NCBI RefSeq assembly: GCF_020179405.1 | Contig: NZ_JAICBZ010000044.1 | Span: forward strand, 1-33,714 | Length of the DNA: 33,714 nucleotides | Direction of reading: 5' to 3' | From: Xinfangfangia pollutisoli | Lineage (GTDB): Bacteria; Pseudomonadota; Alphaproteobacteria; Rhodobacterales; Rhodobacteraceae | Shown here: positions 7,592-15,001 of the stretch, one piece after another | How positions within the stretch are numbered: the first letter of the stretch is position 1 | How the letters are laid out: every line of letters starts with the position of its first letter | Program-made: the position numbers and the translations under genes | Notes under the pieces: generated by a model | What the model was told of the DNA's origin: nothing | Database searches by the model: none | The model's input: only the letters and a program-made list of their open reading frames with translations

Positions 7592-8416
7592 CTATCGCTC
7601 GACGGGACCGCGCGGCGTGGCCCCATGCCGCTCAAGCAGATAGCGGCTCGGCGGCTTGCCCACCATCTTCCGGAACATGGTCACGAAGCTGCTGGCGCTT
7701 TCATAGCCCAGATCCAATGCGACGGTCTTGACCGCCTTGCCGGCGCTCAGATGCCGCAAGGCCAGGACGACATGCAACTGCCGGCGCCAGCGACCGAAGC
7801 TCATCCCCAGCTGCTGCGCCAGCATGCGGTTCAGGCTGCGCTCGCTTACCGCGATGCGGGCGGCCCATTCCGCGACGCTTGCATGATCCGCAGGCGCCGC
7901 GATCAACAGGTCGGTAAGCTTCTTCAGGCGCGGATCGCCGGGGATCGGAAGGCGAAGGTCCTCGACCGGTGCCGCGGCCAGCTCATCGAAGATGACCGAT
8001 ACGATGCGGCCGTCCGGACCGTCGACATCATATAGTTCCGGAAGTTCGTTGGCCCGCATCAGCAGATGGCGGAAGAAGTCCGACACCGTGATCGTGGCGC
8101 AGGCCTGGGGCAGGTTCGAAAACGCGGGCGGGCTGATGAATAGGGAAATGCATTCAACCTCGCCCGAGCCGAAAACCGTATGCGGCACCCCGCCCGGTAT
8201 CCAGACGGCGCATTGCGGCGGAACGATCCAGACCGCATCGTCAACCTCGCAGTTGATGACGCCGCGGATCGTCAGCAGCAGCTGCGCCTTCCGATGCTGG
8301 TGCCGCGGCGATTGCTCCAGGCTTTCAAGACTGGCAACGGCATTGGCCGCGACAAGCGCGCGGGGAACCTCGTCGACATAGGACAGCCAGTCGCTGCGGA
8401 TATCGAGATGCATCAA
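7592..8416 (-). CDS. AraC family transcriptional regulator (NimR/RipA-like)
   Basis: A 274-residue regulator. The N-terminal cupin (about 35-115) has the HQHRKAQLLLTIRGVINCEV strand and WIVPPQCAVWIPGGVPHTV, typical of AraC proteins in which the cupin senses a small ligand. The C-terminal domain (about 165-265) has two helix-turn-helix units: SVAEWAARIAVSERSLNRML with RWRRQL, and VKTVALDLGYESASSFVTMFRK with GKPPSRYL. It is divergently oriented from the small membrane protein at 8594-8992 and the unknown at 9021-9425, so those two genes are its likely targets. The 177-base divergent region should hold both promoters. Confidence 0.87.
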   Translation of the reverse strand: MMHLDIRSDWLSYVDEVPRALVAANAVASLESLEQSPRHQHRKAQLLLTIRGVINCEVDDAVWIVPPQCAVWIPGGVPHTVFGSGEVECISLFISPPAFSNLPQACATITVSDFFRHLLMRANELPELYDVDGPDGRIVSVIFDELAAAPVEDLRLPIPGDPRLKKLTDLLIAAPADHASVAEWAARIAVSERSLNRMLAQQLGMSFGRWRRQLHVVLALRHLSAGKAVKTVALDLGYESASSFVTMFRKMVGKPPSRYLLERHGATPRGPVER

Positions 8417-8593
8417 GGGCCTTCAGTGATTTCCGCAATGGCCGGATTGATACATCTAAAGACGCGATTGCGCAATGACGCCATGCGCCGGCTGATCTAT
8501 TGCTTTCAGGCAGAAGGTACAGGCGGCCAGCTGAAGCTGGTCCGCTTCCCGAAGGGCAGTGGCCTGTCGGAAAGATCGGAAAGGACTGTGGAC

Positions 8594-8992
8594 GTGACAG
8601 AAAAAAGACCTGGTGACCTCGCCCTCTCATGGCTTGTCCCTGCGGTCGGCGCGGTGATTTTCGTCACGCTCCAATCCTTCTCGTTTCTGAACGATTACGT
8701 CAGCAGCGGCGGGACGATGCAGGCGATGTCGTTCGGCCCCTCGGCGCTGTGGGGCGTGTCTGTCTTTTACGGCGCCTGGGTCCTTCCGCCGCTGCTGGCC
8801 CTTGCGGCGCGGCGCGCGACCGACTGGGCCATGCTCATCCTCGGCGGAGGTCTTGTCGCGATCAGCACGCTGGCCGGCGTCGCGGATGGCTTGCGCGACG
8901 GCACCCATCTGGTGGGCCTGGAACTGCTGAGCGTCACCCTTCCGGGCGCGATCGCGCTGCTGGCGTCGTGGCGGCACATCCGGGCGACCTGA
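8594..8992 (+). CDS. Small four-helix membrane protein of unknown function
   Basis: A 132-residue hydrophobic protein with four predicted membrane segments (roughly residues 9-31, 46-68, 73-94 and 103-125) and short polar loops. I do not recognise the family. The open frame reaches far upstream, over the divergent AraC gene, so the start must be internal. GTG codons occur at 8588 and 8594. AAGGA at 8581-8585 is two bases from the first and eight from the second, which favours GTG 8594. It ends 28 bases before the next gene, with which it is probably co-transcribed. It is likely controlled by the divergent AraC regulator. Confidence 0.65.
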   Translation: MTEKRPGDLALSWLVPAVGAVIFVTLQSFSFLNDYVSSGGTMQAMSFGPSALWGVSVFYGAWVLPPLLALAARRATDWAMLILGGGLVAISTLAGVADGLRDGTHLVGLELLSVTLPGAIALLASWRHIRAT

Positions 8993-9020
8993 CCCCCTCA
9001 TCCCGGCAAGGAGACGATAC

Positions 9021-9425
9021 ATGCCTTTGGACAGCACGCATTTCCCACTGGTCTGGATGAATTACGACCAGGAACCCGACCATGACCACGATGCGGATTT
9101 CGAGGCGCTTGAAGCCAATCTGCAGCGCGGTGCGCCGTTCGTGATCCTGACCGATTCCGCGCCGACCGACGAACACGAACACAGCCACGAGGAAAAGAAG
9201 CGCACCTCGCTGTGGATGAAGAAGCACAAGGCCGAGTTGCGCCGTCTGGTCTTGGCGATGATCGTGATCGAGCCAAGCGGCGCGCGGCGGGTGACCTTCA
9301 AGGCCTTCGGTGTGGTGTTCCGAAAATTCTGGGGCTATCCGCTGATCCTTGCCGCGTCACGCGAGGAGGCGCTGGATATGGCCGCGCAACTGCTGACCGG
9401 GCAGGGGCGCGCGGCAACAGCCTGA
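9021..9425 (+). CDS. Conserved-looking unknown protein with a His/Asp/Glu-rich segment
   Basis: A 134-residue soluble protein. It has two acidic, histidine-containing patches: EPDHDHDADFE (about 18-28) and DEHEHSHEEKK (about 50-60). These could bind divalent metal, but that is inference. The outline (FPLVW...NY near the start, GAPFVILTD in the first third, a Lys-rich helix, then FWGYPLILAASREEALDMAAQLL at the end) resembles small STAS/SpoIIAA-like fold proteins, though no diagnostic residue is seen. AAGGAG at 9008-9013 is seven bases before the ATG, a strong start. It is the second gene after the four-helix membrane protein, in a pair facing an AraC regulator. Confidence 0.7.
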   Translation: MPLDSTHFPLVWMNYDQEPDHDHDADFEALEANLQRGAPFVILTDSAPTDEHEHSHEEKKRTSLWMKKHKAELRRLVLAMIVIEPSGARRVTFKAFGVVFRKFWGYPLILAASREEALDMAAQLLTGQGRAATA

Positions 9426-9482
9426 CAACCGGCCCGGCGGGCGACGCGAAGAGATTGCCCGGCAGCTTTCCCCCGTCGACCA

Positions 9483-9521
9483 GGGCTCGGTTGATAGGAC
9501 GATCCGGCAGGGATCGAGCCC
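9483..9521 (+). terminator. Terminator-like hairpin
   Basis: GGGCTCG (9483-9489) pairs with CGAGCCC (9515-9521), with further partial pairing of GATCC and GGATC inside. It lies about 60 bases after the stop of the gene ending at 9425. There is no U-tract, so it may be a weak terminator or a processed 3' end. The remaining sequence to 9669 shows no gene. Confidence 0.4.
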
Positions 9522-9669
9522 TCCGCGATCCCGCATGGCCCGCCATTGGCGGTTGAGGACTATCTGCCAGCCAAGGCTGCGGCACCCGCGACTGCTTTCC
9601 GCAGACCTGGCCCGGGGCAAGTCCGCGATGCTGCGGCCCGGGCTGCGCGATCTTCCCACGGCGGGCGTG

Positions 9670-10071
9670 TCAGGCCTTGCGGCGCAGCACGCCCTGCAGC
9701 GGCACGGCGGCGGAAAGCGTGTTCGAGATCGTGCCGTATTTCAGCACATTGCGGTGCAGAAGATCCAGCCGCTGGTCGGTTTCGCGGCTGTCCACCACAA
9801 TCTCGTAGCGGATCAGCGTCAGCCGGGGCGGGGCGTCCTGCCGCAGCGCTTGCAGATCGACCGTCACCCCGTCGATCTGGAATTTCAGCATCGGCGTCAC
9901 CCGCTCTATCCCTTTCAGCATGCAGGCCGCCAGCGCGGCCAGCAGCAGCTCCACCGGGTTCATCGCATCGCTGCGCCCGGCAAGATCGGTGTCAAGCGTC
10001 ACTTCAGCGGCCTTGGCCAGCGCCAGGCTGCCATGGGCATCGATGCGGCGGGCGTGGAGGCGGTAGTCCAT
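9670..10071 (-). CDS. OsmC family protein lacking the second redox cysteine
   Basis: A 133-residue OsmC/Ohr-fold protein. The core helix motif is present (MNPVELLLAALAACMLKGIERV) with the first conserved cysteine, followed by VDLQ...DAPPRLTLIRYEIVVDS strands and a C-terminal KYGTISNTLSAAVPL segment. In peroxidatic OsmC/Ohr proteins this last segment carries the second cysteine (CPV-type). Here it is Gly-Thr-Ile, so the usual Cys-based peroxide reduction is doubtful. The open frame extends to 10200, but homology-like sequence begins at MDYRLHARR (start 10071), which gives the normal family length. No strong ribosome binding site is seen at either start. It is divergent from the arsenic operon. 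Confidence 0.8.
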   Translation of the reverse strand: MDYRLHARRIDAHGSLALAKAAEVTLDTDLAGRSDAMNPVELLLAALAACMLKGIERVTPMLKFQIDGVTVDLQALRQDAPPRLTLIRYEIVVDSRETDQRLDLLHRNVLKYGTISNTLSAAVPLQGVLRRKA

Positions 10072-10161
10072 CGCGGGGGCTTTCGGCTGGGGAAGGTGAT
10101 CTGCGCCGATCATGCGGCCTGTTTTCGTCCGGGGCCAGCCGGAAACGGCGCCGGTGGCCGC

Positions 10162-10200
10162 ATGACAGGCGGCAGGCCAGGGCAGGGGCCGGCCTGTCAT
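10162..10200. promoter_or_regulatory. Perfect 9-bp inverted repeat between osmC-like gene and ars operon
   Basis: ATGACAGGC (10162-10170) and GCCTGTCAT (10192-10200) are exact reverse complements separated by 21 bases, with extra GGCC pairing inside. They lie in the 175-base divergent region. A two-site operator or a transcript hairpin are both possible; the sequence alone does not decide. Confidence 0.4.
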
Positions 10201-10227
10201 GAAAGCTTCATTCGACCCGGCGTATCA

Positions 10228-10246
10228 ATTCCGTTATTCAGGAAAT
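10228..10246 (+). promoter_or_regulatory. Candidate ArsR operator at the ars operon start
   Basis: An imperfect palindrome, ATTCC (10228-10232) and GGAAAT (10241-10246), sits immediately before the ATG of the ArsR-ArsC fusion. It is locally AT-rich in a GC-rich region, as ArsR/SmtB operators usually are. The GGAA also serves as the likely ribosome binding site. Autoregulation by the fused ArsR domain is inference. Confidence 0.3.
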
Positions 10247-11101
10247 ATGGAAACGAATTGCGCCGCCTCTGCCTTTGCCACGCTCGGCCATCCCGGCCGG
10301 CTGGCCGTGTTCCGCCTGCTCATGCGCTTTGCCCCGCAGGGCGTCCGCCCGACCGAGATCGCGGCGGCGCTGGGGATGAAGCCGAACACCCTGTCGCATC
10401 ATCTGGCCGATCTGGCGGCGGCGGGGCTGATCGGCGCGCAGCGGCTGGGCCGGTCGCTGCATTACAGCGTCGATCTGGACGTGACCGAGGCGCTGATCGG
10501 CTACCTCGCGCTGGATGTGGGCCGCGCCCGCCCCGATCTTCTTGCCCCCCTGATTGCCGCACCGAAGGATGCCCCCCTCATGACCTTTGCCCTTAACGAC
10601 CGCGCGGTCGATGTGCTGTTCCTGTGTTCGGGAAATTCCGCCCGCTCGATCTTTGCCGAGGCCCTGCTGCGCGATCTGGGCCAGGGCCGGTTCCGCGCCC
10701 ATTCGGCCGGCACGCGCCCCAGCAGCGCGCTGAACCCCTTCGCGCTGGAGATCCTGCGGCGCAACGGCCATGACCTTGCCGGTCTGCGCGCGAAACATGT
10801 CTCGGAGTTCCAGCGCCCCGATGCGCCGGTGATGGATTTCGTCTTCACCGTCTGCGACACCGCCGCGGCCGAAGAATGCCCGCCCTGGCCGGGCCAGCCG
10901 ATCACCGGCCATTGGGGCCTGCCCGACCCGGTGAAGGCTGTCGGCACCGAGGCGGAAAAGGCGCTGGTCTTCGCCCAGACCTATGCCGCGCTGCGCCGCC
11001 GGATCCAGGCCTTCGTGGCGCTGCCGCTGGGCAGCCTGAACCGACTTTCCCTGCAATCCCGCGTCGATGCCATCGGGCTTGACGCGGCCGACCGGAGCTA
11101 G
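10247..11101 (+). CDS. ArsR-ArsC fusion: arsenical-type repressor domain plus arsenate reductase
   Basis: A 284-residue fusion. Residues about 8-100 are an ArsR/SmtB winged helix ([27 protein letters not shown], then [10 protein letters not shown] wing). Residues about 120-260 are a low-molecular-weight-phosphatase-type arsenate reductase: P-loop CSGNSAR (Cys127, Arg133), SAGTRPS, Cys203 and Cys211 as the relay pair ([11 protein letters not shown]), and general acid Asp227 in LPDP. It reduces arsenate to arsenite and may regulate its own operon. Cys5 is the only cysteine in the ArsR part, and no CxC-type arsenite site is visible. The longer open frame starts at 10199, but ATG 10247 follows AGGAAA and begins the typical ArsR N-terminus. 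It ends 4 bases before the GAPDH gene. Confidence 0.9.
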   Translation: METNCAASAFATLGHPGRLAVFRLLMRFAPQGVRPTEIAAALGMKPNTLSHHLADLAAAGLIGAQRLGRSLHYSVDLDVTEALIGYLALDVGRARPDLLAPLIAAPKDAPLMTFALNDRAVDVLFLCSGNSARSIFAEALLRDLGQGRFRAHSAGTRPSSALNPFALEILRRNGHDLAGLRAKHVSEFQRPDAPVMDFVFTVCDTAAAEECPPWPGQPITGHWGLPDPVKAVGTEAEKALVFAQTYAALRRRIQAFVALPLGSLNRLSLQSRVDAIGLDAADRS

Positions 11102-11105
11102 ACCC

Positions 11106-12116
11106 ATGCCGCGCATTGCCCTGAACGGCCTGGGCCGGATCGGAAAACTCGTGCTGCGCCGCCTGATCGACGAAGGCATGGGCGACCAGATCGTGCTGTT
11201 GAACGATCCCGTCGGCGATGCCGCGCAACACGCGCTGCTGATGGAATTCGATTCCGTCCATGGCCGCTGGCCCCGGCCGGTGCGCGCCGCCGCGGCGGGG
11301 CTGGAGATCGCAGGGCTAAGCCTTCCCCTGACCCAGGCACGGACGATCGAGGATCTGGCGCTGGCGCAGCACGGTGTCGATCTGGTCCTGGACTGCACCG
11401 GCGTCTTCAAGACCACCGCCCGGCTGGCGCCCTATCTGGCCGCCGGGGTCGGCACGGTGATCGTCTCGGCGCCGGTCAAGGATGTGGCGGCGCTGAACCT
11501 GGTCTATGGGGTCAACCACCAGGCCTATGACGGCACGCAGCGCCTGCTGACCGCCGCCTCCTGCACCACAAACTGCCTCGCCCCGGTGGTGAAGGTGATC
11601 CATGAAGGCCTGGGCATCCGCCATGGCGCGATCACCACCATTCACGATGTGACGAATACCCAGACCCTGGTCGACCGGCCGGCCAAGGACATGCGCCGGG
11701 CGCGCTCGGCCCTTACCAACCTGATCCCGACGACGACCGGTAGCGCCAGCGCCATTGCGCTGATCTATCCCGAACTGGCGGGCCGGCTGAACGGCCATGC
11801 GGTGCGGGTGCCGCTGCTGAACGCCTCGCTCACCGATTGCGTCTTCGAACTGTCCCGCACGACCAGCGCGGACGAGGTGAACGCGCTGTTCGCCGCCGCC
11901 GCGGAAGGCCCGCTGCAGGGCATTCTGGGGCTGGAGAACCGGCCGCTTGTGTCGTCGGATTTCCTGAACGACCCGCGCTCGGCCATCGTGGACGGGCCCT
12001 CGACGATGGTCATCGCCGGCACGCAGGTGAAGATCTACGCCTGGTATGACAATGAATGGGCCTATGCCTGCCGCATGGTCGATCTGGCGCGGCTGGTGGC
12101 GGCGGTGCGGCGATGA
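11106..12116 (+). CDS. ArsJ-associated glyceraldehyde-3-phosphate dehydrogenase
   Basis: A 336-residue [18 protein letters not shown] (7-19) is the NAD-binding loop, [10 protein letters not shown] (151-160) holds catalytic Cys153, and His180 lies in [26 protein letters not shown] closes the catalytic domain. It is full length. Its position between the ArsR-ArsC fusion and ArsJ marks it as the arsenic-specific GAPDH, which is known to use arsenate in place of phosphate to make 1-arseno-3-phosphoglycerate for ArsJ to export, rather than the glycolytic enzyme. The start at 11106 is 4 bases after the preceding stop, and the stop overlaps the arsJ start (ATGA), so the three genes are translationally coupled. 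Confidence 0.93.
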   Translation: MPRIALNGLGRIGKLVLRRLIDEGMGDQIVLLNDPVGDAAQHALLMEFDSVHGRWPRPVRAAAAGLEIAGLSLPLTQARTIEDLALAQHGVDLVLDCTGVFKTTARLAPYLAAGVGTVIVSAPVKDVAALNLVYGVNHQAYDGTQRLLTAASCTTNCLAPVVKVIHEGLGIRHGAITTIHDVTNTQTLVDRPAKDMRRARSALTNLIPTTTGSASAIALIYPELAGRLNGHAVRVPLLNASLTDCVFELSRTTSADEVNALFAAAAEGPLQGILGLENRPLVSSDFLNDPRSAIVDGPSTMVIAGTQVKIYAWYDNEWAYACRMVDLARLVAAVRR

Positions 12117-13426
12117 GCGGGGCAGGGTCCGCGACAGGCGGCACGGCAGGGGGCGGGGCAGGCGGGGGGGCGACCCATCCGCTGCGCGCCTATGGGGCGG
12201 TGACGGCGGCCTATTGGGCCTTCATGCTGTCGGATGGCGCCTTGCGCATGCTGGTGCTGCTGCAGTTCAACGCGCTGGGCTTCTCGCCGGTGCAACTGGC
12301 CTGGCTGTTCCTGCTGTACGAGGCGGCGGGCATTGCCACCAATCTGGCCGCCGGCTGGCTTGCCGCGCGCTTCGGGCTGGCGGCCACGCTCTATGGCGGG
12401 CTGGCGCTGCAGATCGCCGCGCTGGCTGCGCTGACGCAGCTCGACCCGACCTGGACGGTCGCGGTCTCGGTCGGCTTCGTGATGGCGGTGCAGGGCCTGT
12501 CGGGCGTGGCCAAGGATCTGGCCAAGATGTCGTCGAAATCGGCGGTCAAGCTCTTGGCGCCGGCCGAGGCGGGAGGGCTGTTCCGCTGGGTCGCGGCGCT
12601 GACCGGGTCGAAGAATGCGATCAAGGGGCTGGGCTTCTTCCTGGGTGCGGCGCTGCTGGCGCTGGCGGGCTTCACCGCGGCGCTGTGGATCATGGCCGCG
12701 GGTCTGGCGGCGATCCTGATCGCGGTCGCGCTGTTCCTGCCCTCGGGCCTGCCGGGGCGGATGAAGCCGGACGAGGCCTGGGGCGGCTGGCGCGCCACCG
12801 ATCCGCGGGTCAACCGGCTGGCGCTGGCGCGGCTGTTCCTGTTCGGCGCCCGGGATGTGTGGTTCGTTGTCGGCATTCCGGTCTATTTCCAGTCCGTCCT
12901 GTCGGACGGGACCGAGCCGGGGCGGCGCGCGGCCTTCTTTGCCATCGGCGGGTTTCTGGCGCTGTGGATCATCCTTTACGGCGCCGTGCAGGCCGCGGCG
13001 CCGCGCCTTCTGGGCGCAAGACGGCGGGACGAGGCGCAGATCGCCGCGCAGGCGGCGCGCTGGGCGGGGCGGCTGGTGCCGATCCCCTTCCTGCTTGCCG
13101 CGGCGGCCTGGGCCGCGGGCGCACCCCTGCACTGGCTGCCCGGGTCCTGGCTGACCGCGGGGCTCATCGGCGGGCTGCTGCTGTTCGGCTTCGTCTTCGC
13201 CGTCAATTCCTCGGCGCATTCCTACCTGATCCTGGCCTTCGGATCGGCCGAGCGGATCACCCGGGATGTCGGCTTCTACTACATGGCCAATGCCGCGGGC
13301 CGGCTGATCGGCACCTTGCTGTCAGGGCTCAGCTACCAGATCGGCGGCCTGCCGCTGTGCCTGGCCACATCGGGGCTGATGGCGCTGGCCAGCTTCGCCG
13401 TGATGCGCCGGCTGCCCGGCGCCTGA
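12113..13426 (+). CDS. arsJ: ArsJ organoarsenical efflux permease (MFS)
   Basis: A 437-residue major facilitator superfamily protein with about 11-12 membrane helices after a Gly/Ala-rich N-terminal tail (residues 1-20). The ArsJ family signature regions are visible: [19 protein letters not shown] in helix 1, [21 protein letters not shown] in the central loop, [20 protein letters not shown], and [21 protein letters not shown] near the C-terminus. ArsJ exports 1-arseno-3-phosphoglycerate, whose breakdown outside the cell releases arsenate; this gives arsenate resistance together with the adjacent GAPDH. ATG 12113 overlaps the GAPDH stop by 4 bases. The gene is convergent with the PRC-barrel gene, with a cluster of hairpins between them. 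Confidence 0.92.
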   Translation: MSGAGSATGGTAGGGAGGGATHPLRAYGAVTAAYWAFMLSDGALRMLVLLQFNALGFSPVQLAWLFLLYEAAGIATNLAAGWLAARFGLAATLYGGLALQIAALAALTQLDPTWTVAVSVGFVMAVQGLSGVAKDLAKMSSKSAVKLLAPAEAGGLFRWVAALTGSKNAIKGLGFFLGAALLALAGFTAALWIMAAGLAAILIAVALFLPSGLPGRMKPDEAWGGWRATDPRVNRLALARLFLFGARDVWFVVGIPVYFQSVLSDGTEPGRRAAFFAIGGFLALWIILYGAVQAAAPRLLGARRRDEAQIAAQAARWAGRLVPIPFLLAAAAWAAGAPLHWLPGSWLTAGLIGGLLLFGFVFAVNSSAHSYLILAFGSAERITRDVGFYYMANAAGRLIGTLLSGLSYQIGGLPLCLATSGLMALASFAVMRRLPGA

Positions 13427-13460
13427 CGGCTCAGCCCACAGAAGGGGGCTGGCGCGGGGA

Positions 13461-13550
13461 GCGGGGCCTCTGGCCCGGGGCCCCGCGCAAGGCGCCTTGC
13501 GAAGGGTGCCCCTGGACAGGTCGGTGCCCCCGGCGACAAGCGCCGGGGGC
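13461..13550. terminator. Cluster of three hairpins between convergent genes
   Basis: Three symmetrical elements lie in series: GCGGGGCC/GGCCCCGC (13461-13468 and 13479-13486), a perfect 16-base palindrome CGCAAGGCGCCTTGCG (13486-13501), and a perfect 10-bp stem GCCCCCGGCG/CGCCGGGGGC (13526-13535 and 13541-13550, loop ACAAG). They sit between the stop of arsJ (13426) and the stop of the minus-strand PRC-barrel gene (13577), so they probably end transcription from both sides. U-tracts are absent. Confidence 0.65.
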
Positions 13551-13576
13551 CGCCCCTTGCGCGCAGGGGCGCAGCA

Positions 13577-13954
13577 TCACAGCCAATAGGGCGGGATGCC
13601 GTAATAGTCATAGGCGCGACGGTCATAGTCGCGGCTCACGCGCCAGTCATCGGGGCTTTGCGGTGCGCCTTCCAGCTGCTCTTTGGTGATGTCGGTGACA
13701 TAGCCTTCGCGCGTCACGTCATAGCGCAGCTTCTTCCACGGGATCGGATGGGCGCCTTCGCCAAATCCCAGGAAGCCGCCGAAGCGCATCACGGCATAGG
13801 CGATCCGGCCCGAGACCTTGTCGATCATCAGATGGTCGATCTGGCCCAGATGGTCGCCGGACGGGCTGTAGACATCGGTGCCGTTCACGTCCGAGCTGGA
13901 CACAAGCGCCGTGGCGGGGTGGGCGCCGGGGGTGATCTGAGCTTCCTGTTGCAT
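13577..13954 (-). CDS. PRC-barrel domain protein
   Basis: A 125-residue protein. Residues about 18-100 form a PRC barrel: SSSDVNGTDVYSPSGDHLGQIDHLMIDKVSGRIAYAVM, then GGFLGFGEGAHPIPWKKLRYD and GYVTDITKEQLEGAP. A Tyr/Asp-rich tail follows (RDYDRRAYDYYGIPPYWL). PRC barrels occur in photosynthetic reaction-centre H subunits and in stress-related or RNA-related proteins; this stand-alone form is common in Rhodobacteraceae, often with general stress genes, and its role is unknown. The start at 13954 is preceded on the minus strand by AGGAGGAA, a strong ribosome binding site. It is separated from arsJ by the hairpin cluster. Confidence 0.85.
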   Translation of the reverse strand: MQQEAQITPGAHPATALVSSSDVNGTDVYSPSGDHLGQIDHLMIDKVSGRIAYAVMRFGGFLGFGEGAHPIPWKKLRYDVTREGYVTDITKEQLEGAPQSPDDWRVSRDYDRRAYDYYGIPPYWL

Positions 13955-14334
13955 GTCTTCCTCCTAGGGTTCGGCCGCAGAACTGCGGTCTTGCCGGGAA
14001 AACGCCGCTGCCCCCGCGACAGTTCCGCCGCCCGGGGCCGCCCCGCGGCGCAACCGGCCAAAACCCGCCGGTGGCGGGGAAGGGGCGGATTTGAGGGTCT
14101 GGAAATCCCTACCCCAGGGCTTTCGGTGCGGTCAGAGCCTTGACGACAGGCGGCGGCTCGGCTGCAACGGAAGGGCATCCGGTCCGACGTTTCCCACCCC
14201 TGCCCTCGCGGTCCCCAGTCGCGAGAATGCTGGTCCTTCCGGGGGAACGTTCCGTCGGGCCTTTCGCCCGGGGATCGGATGCGCTTTCCCGATCCGTCGC
14301 TGCAGCCTTGGGCTCTGGCCCGGCCGGCACAGGT
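13955..14334. other. Intergenic region upstream of the PRC-barrel gene
   Basis: About 380 bases, with no gene supported. It contains a CCCGCC/GGCGGG hairpin (14064-14069 and 14073-14078) and a perfect GGAACGTTCC palindrome (14244-14253). The minus-strand frame 14109-14330 is Pro/Arg/Ala-rich without motifs and is not called. The promoter of the PRC-barrel gene and the end of the dgkA transcript should lie here. Confidence 0.4.
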
Positions 14335-14694
14335 TTAGCCCAGCAGGATCACCGCCCAGGCCAATCCCGCGGCAATGGCCGCCACCGCAACGGCGGCGCT
14401 GCCGCAATCCTTGGCCTTGGCGGCGCGGGGATGCGTTTCGGTCGAGATGTAATCGACCACTTCCTCGATGGCGGTGTTCAGCAGTTCGGCGACCAGCACC
14501 ATCAGCCCCAGCCCCAGGATCACCGCGCGCTCGGCCGGGCTCAGATCCAGCGTGAAGGCCAGCAGGGCGGAAAGCGCATTGGCCAGGGTCCATTGCCGCA
14601 GGGTCTTCTCGCTGCGCCAGGCGGCGCGCCAGCCGGCCCAGGACCAGATGCAGGTCTTGGCCAGCCTGCGGGCCTCGGACTTGACGAATTCCAT
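14335..14694 (-). CDS. dgkA: Diacylglycerol kinase
   Basis: A 119-residue integral membrane kinase of the DgkA family, which phosphorylates diacylglycerol to phosphatidate and recycles lipid produced by periplasmic glucan synthesis. An amphipathic N-terminal helix (residues about 1-30) is followed by three membrane segments (about 35-52, 56-75 and 98-118). The active-site motif is intact: LVAELLNTAIEEVVDYIS (about 66-83), with Glu and Asn in ELLNTAIE. The length is normal. The open frame extends to 15009, but ATG 14694 follows a GGGAGG ribosome binding site on the minus strand and gives the family N-terminus (MEFVKSEARRLAKTC). It lies downstream of gcrA on the same strand, separated by a terminator hairpin. 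Confidence 0.92.
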   Translation of the reverse strand: MEFVKSEARRLAKTCIWSWAGWRAAWRSEKTLRQWTLANALSALLAFTLDLSPAERAVILGLGLMVLVAELLNTAIEEVVDYISTETHPRAAKAKDCGSAAVAVAAIAAGLAWAVILLG

Positions 14695-14825
14695 CGCGCC
14701 TCCCAACACGGCCGGCCCCTCAACCCGGCCGGTGCAGCCTAGCGAGGCGACCCGGCCGCGTCGAGCCGGCATCGGCGGCGCTGCGCGAGACCTTGAACCA
14801 AGAAGAGCCGGGCCGCGCTTTGCCC

Positions 14826-14884
14826 CCTTCCTCTCTGCATAAATATCCTGCGGGGAGGTCCGGAGGGGTGCAAAACCCCTCCGG
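14826..14884 (-). terminator. gcrA terminator hairpin with recurring ATATTT/CTCTGCA motif
   Basis: A perfect 9-bp stem CCGGAGGGG (14860-14868) / CCCCTCCGG (14876-14884) with loop TGCAAAA lies downstream of the minus-strand gcrA gene. Next to it (14826-14848) is CTTCCTCTCTGCATAAATATCC. Closely similar sequences occur at 15839-15863 beside the sdaA terminator and, inverted, at 15795-15819. This points to a family of short repeats attached to terminators. Confidence 0.65.
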
Positions 14885-14919
14885 GGGCGCCGCCAGAGCC
14901 AGGCGGGGCTGTAAGCGCG

Positions 14920-15001
14920 ATGCCGGGGCCCGTCGCCTAGCGGCGACGATCCCGAAGCCAAGTGCAATGCCGGGCCTCGTCGCCTAGCGGCGACGATCCC
15001 G
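14920..15001. repeat. Tandem duplication covering the 3' end of gcrA
   Basis: Two copies of a 35-base unit with a 47-base period: 14920-14954 and 14967-15001. They share GTCGCCTAGCGGCGACGATC exactly, with small differences before it. The second copy contains the last codons and stop of gcrA (minus strand, Arg-Asp-Arg-Arg-Arg-stop). The first is an extra copy of the same end lying beyond the stop. Each unit also contains a GTCGCC/GGCGAC hairpin. Confidence 0.75.
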
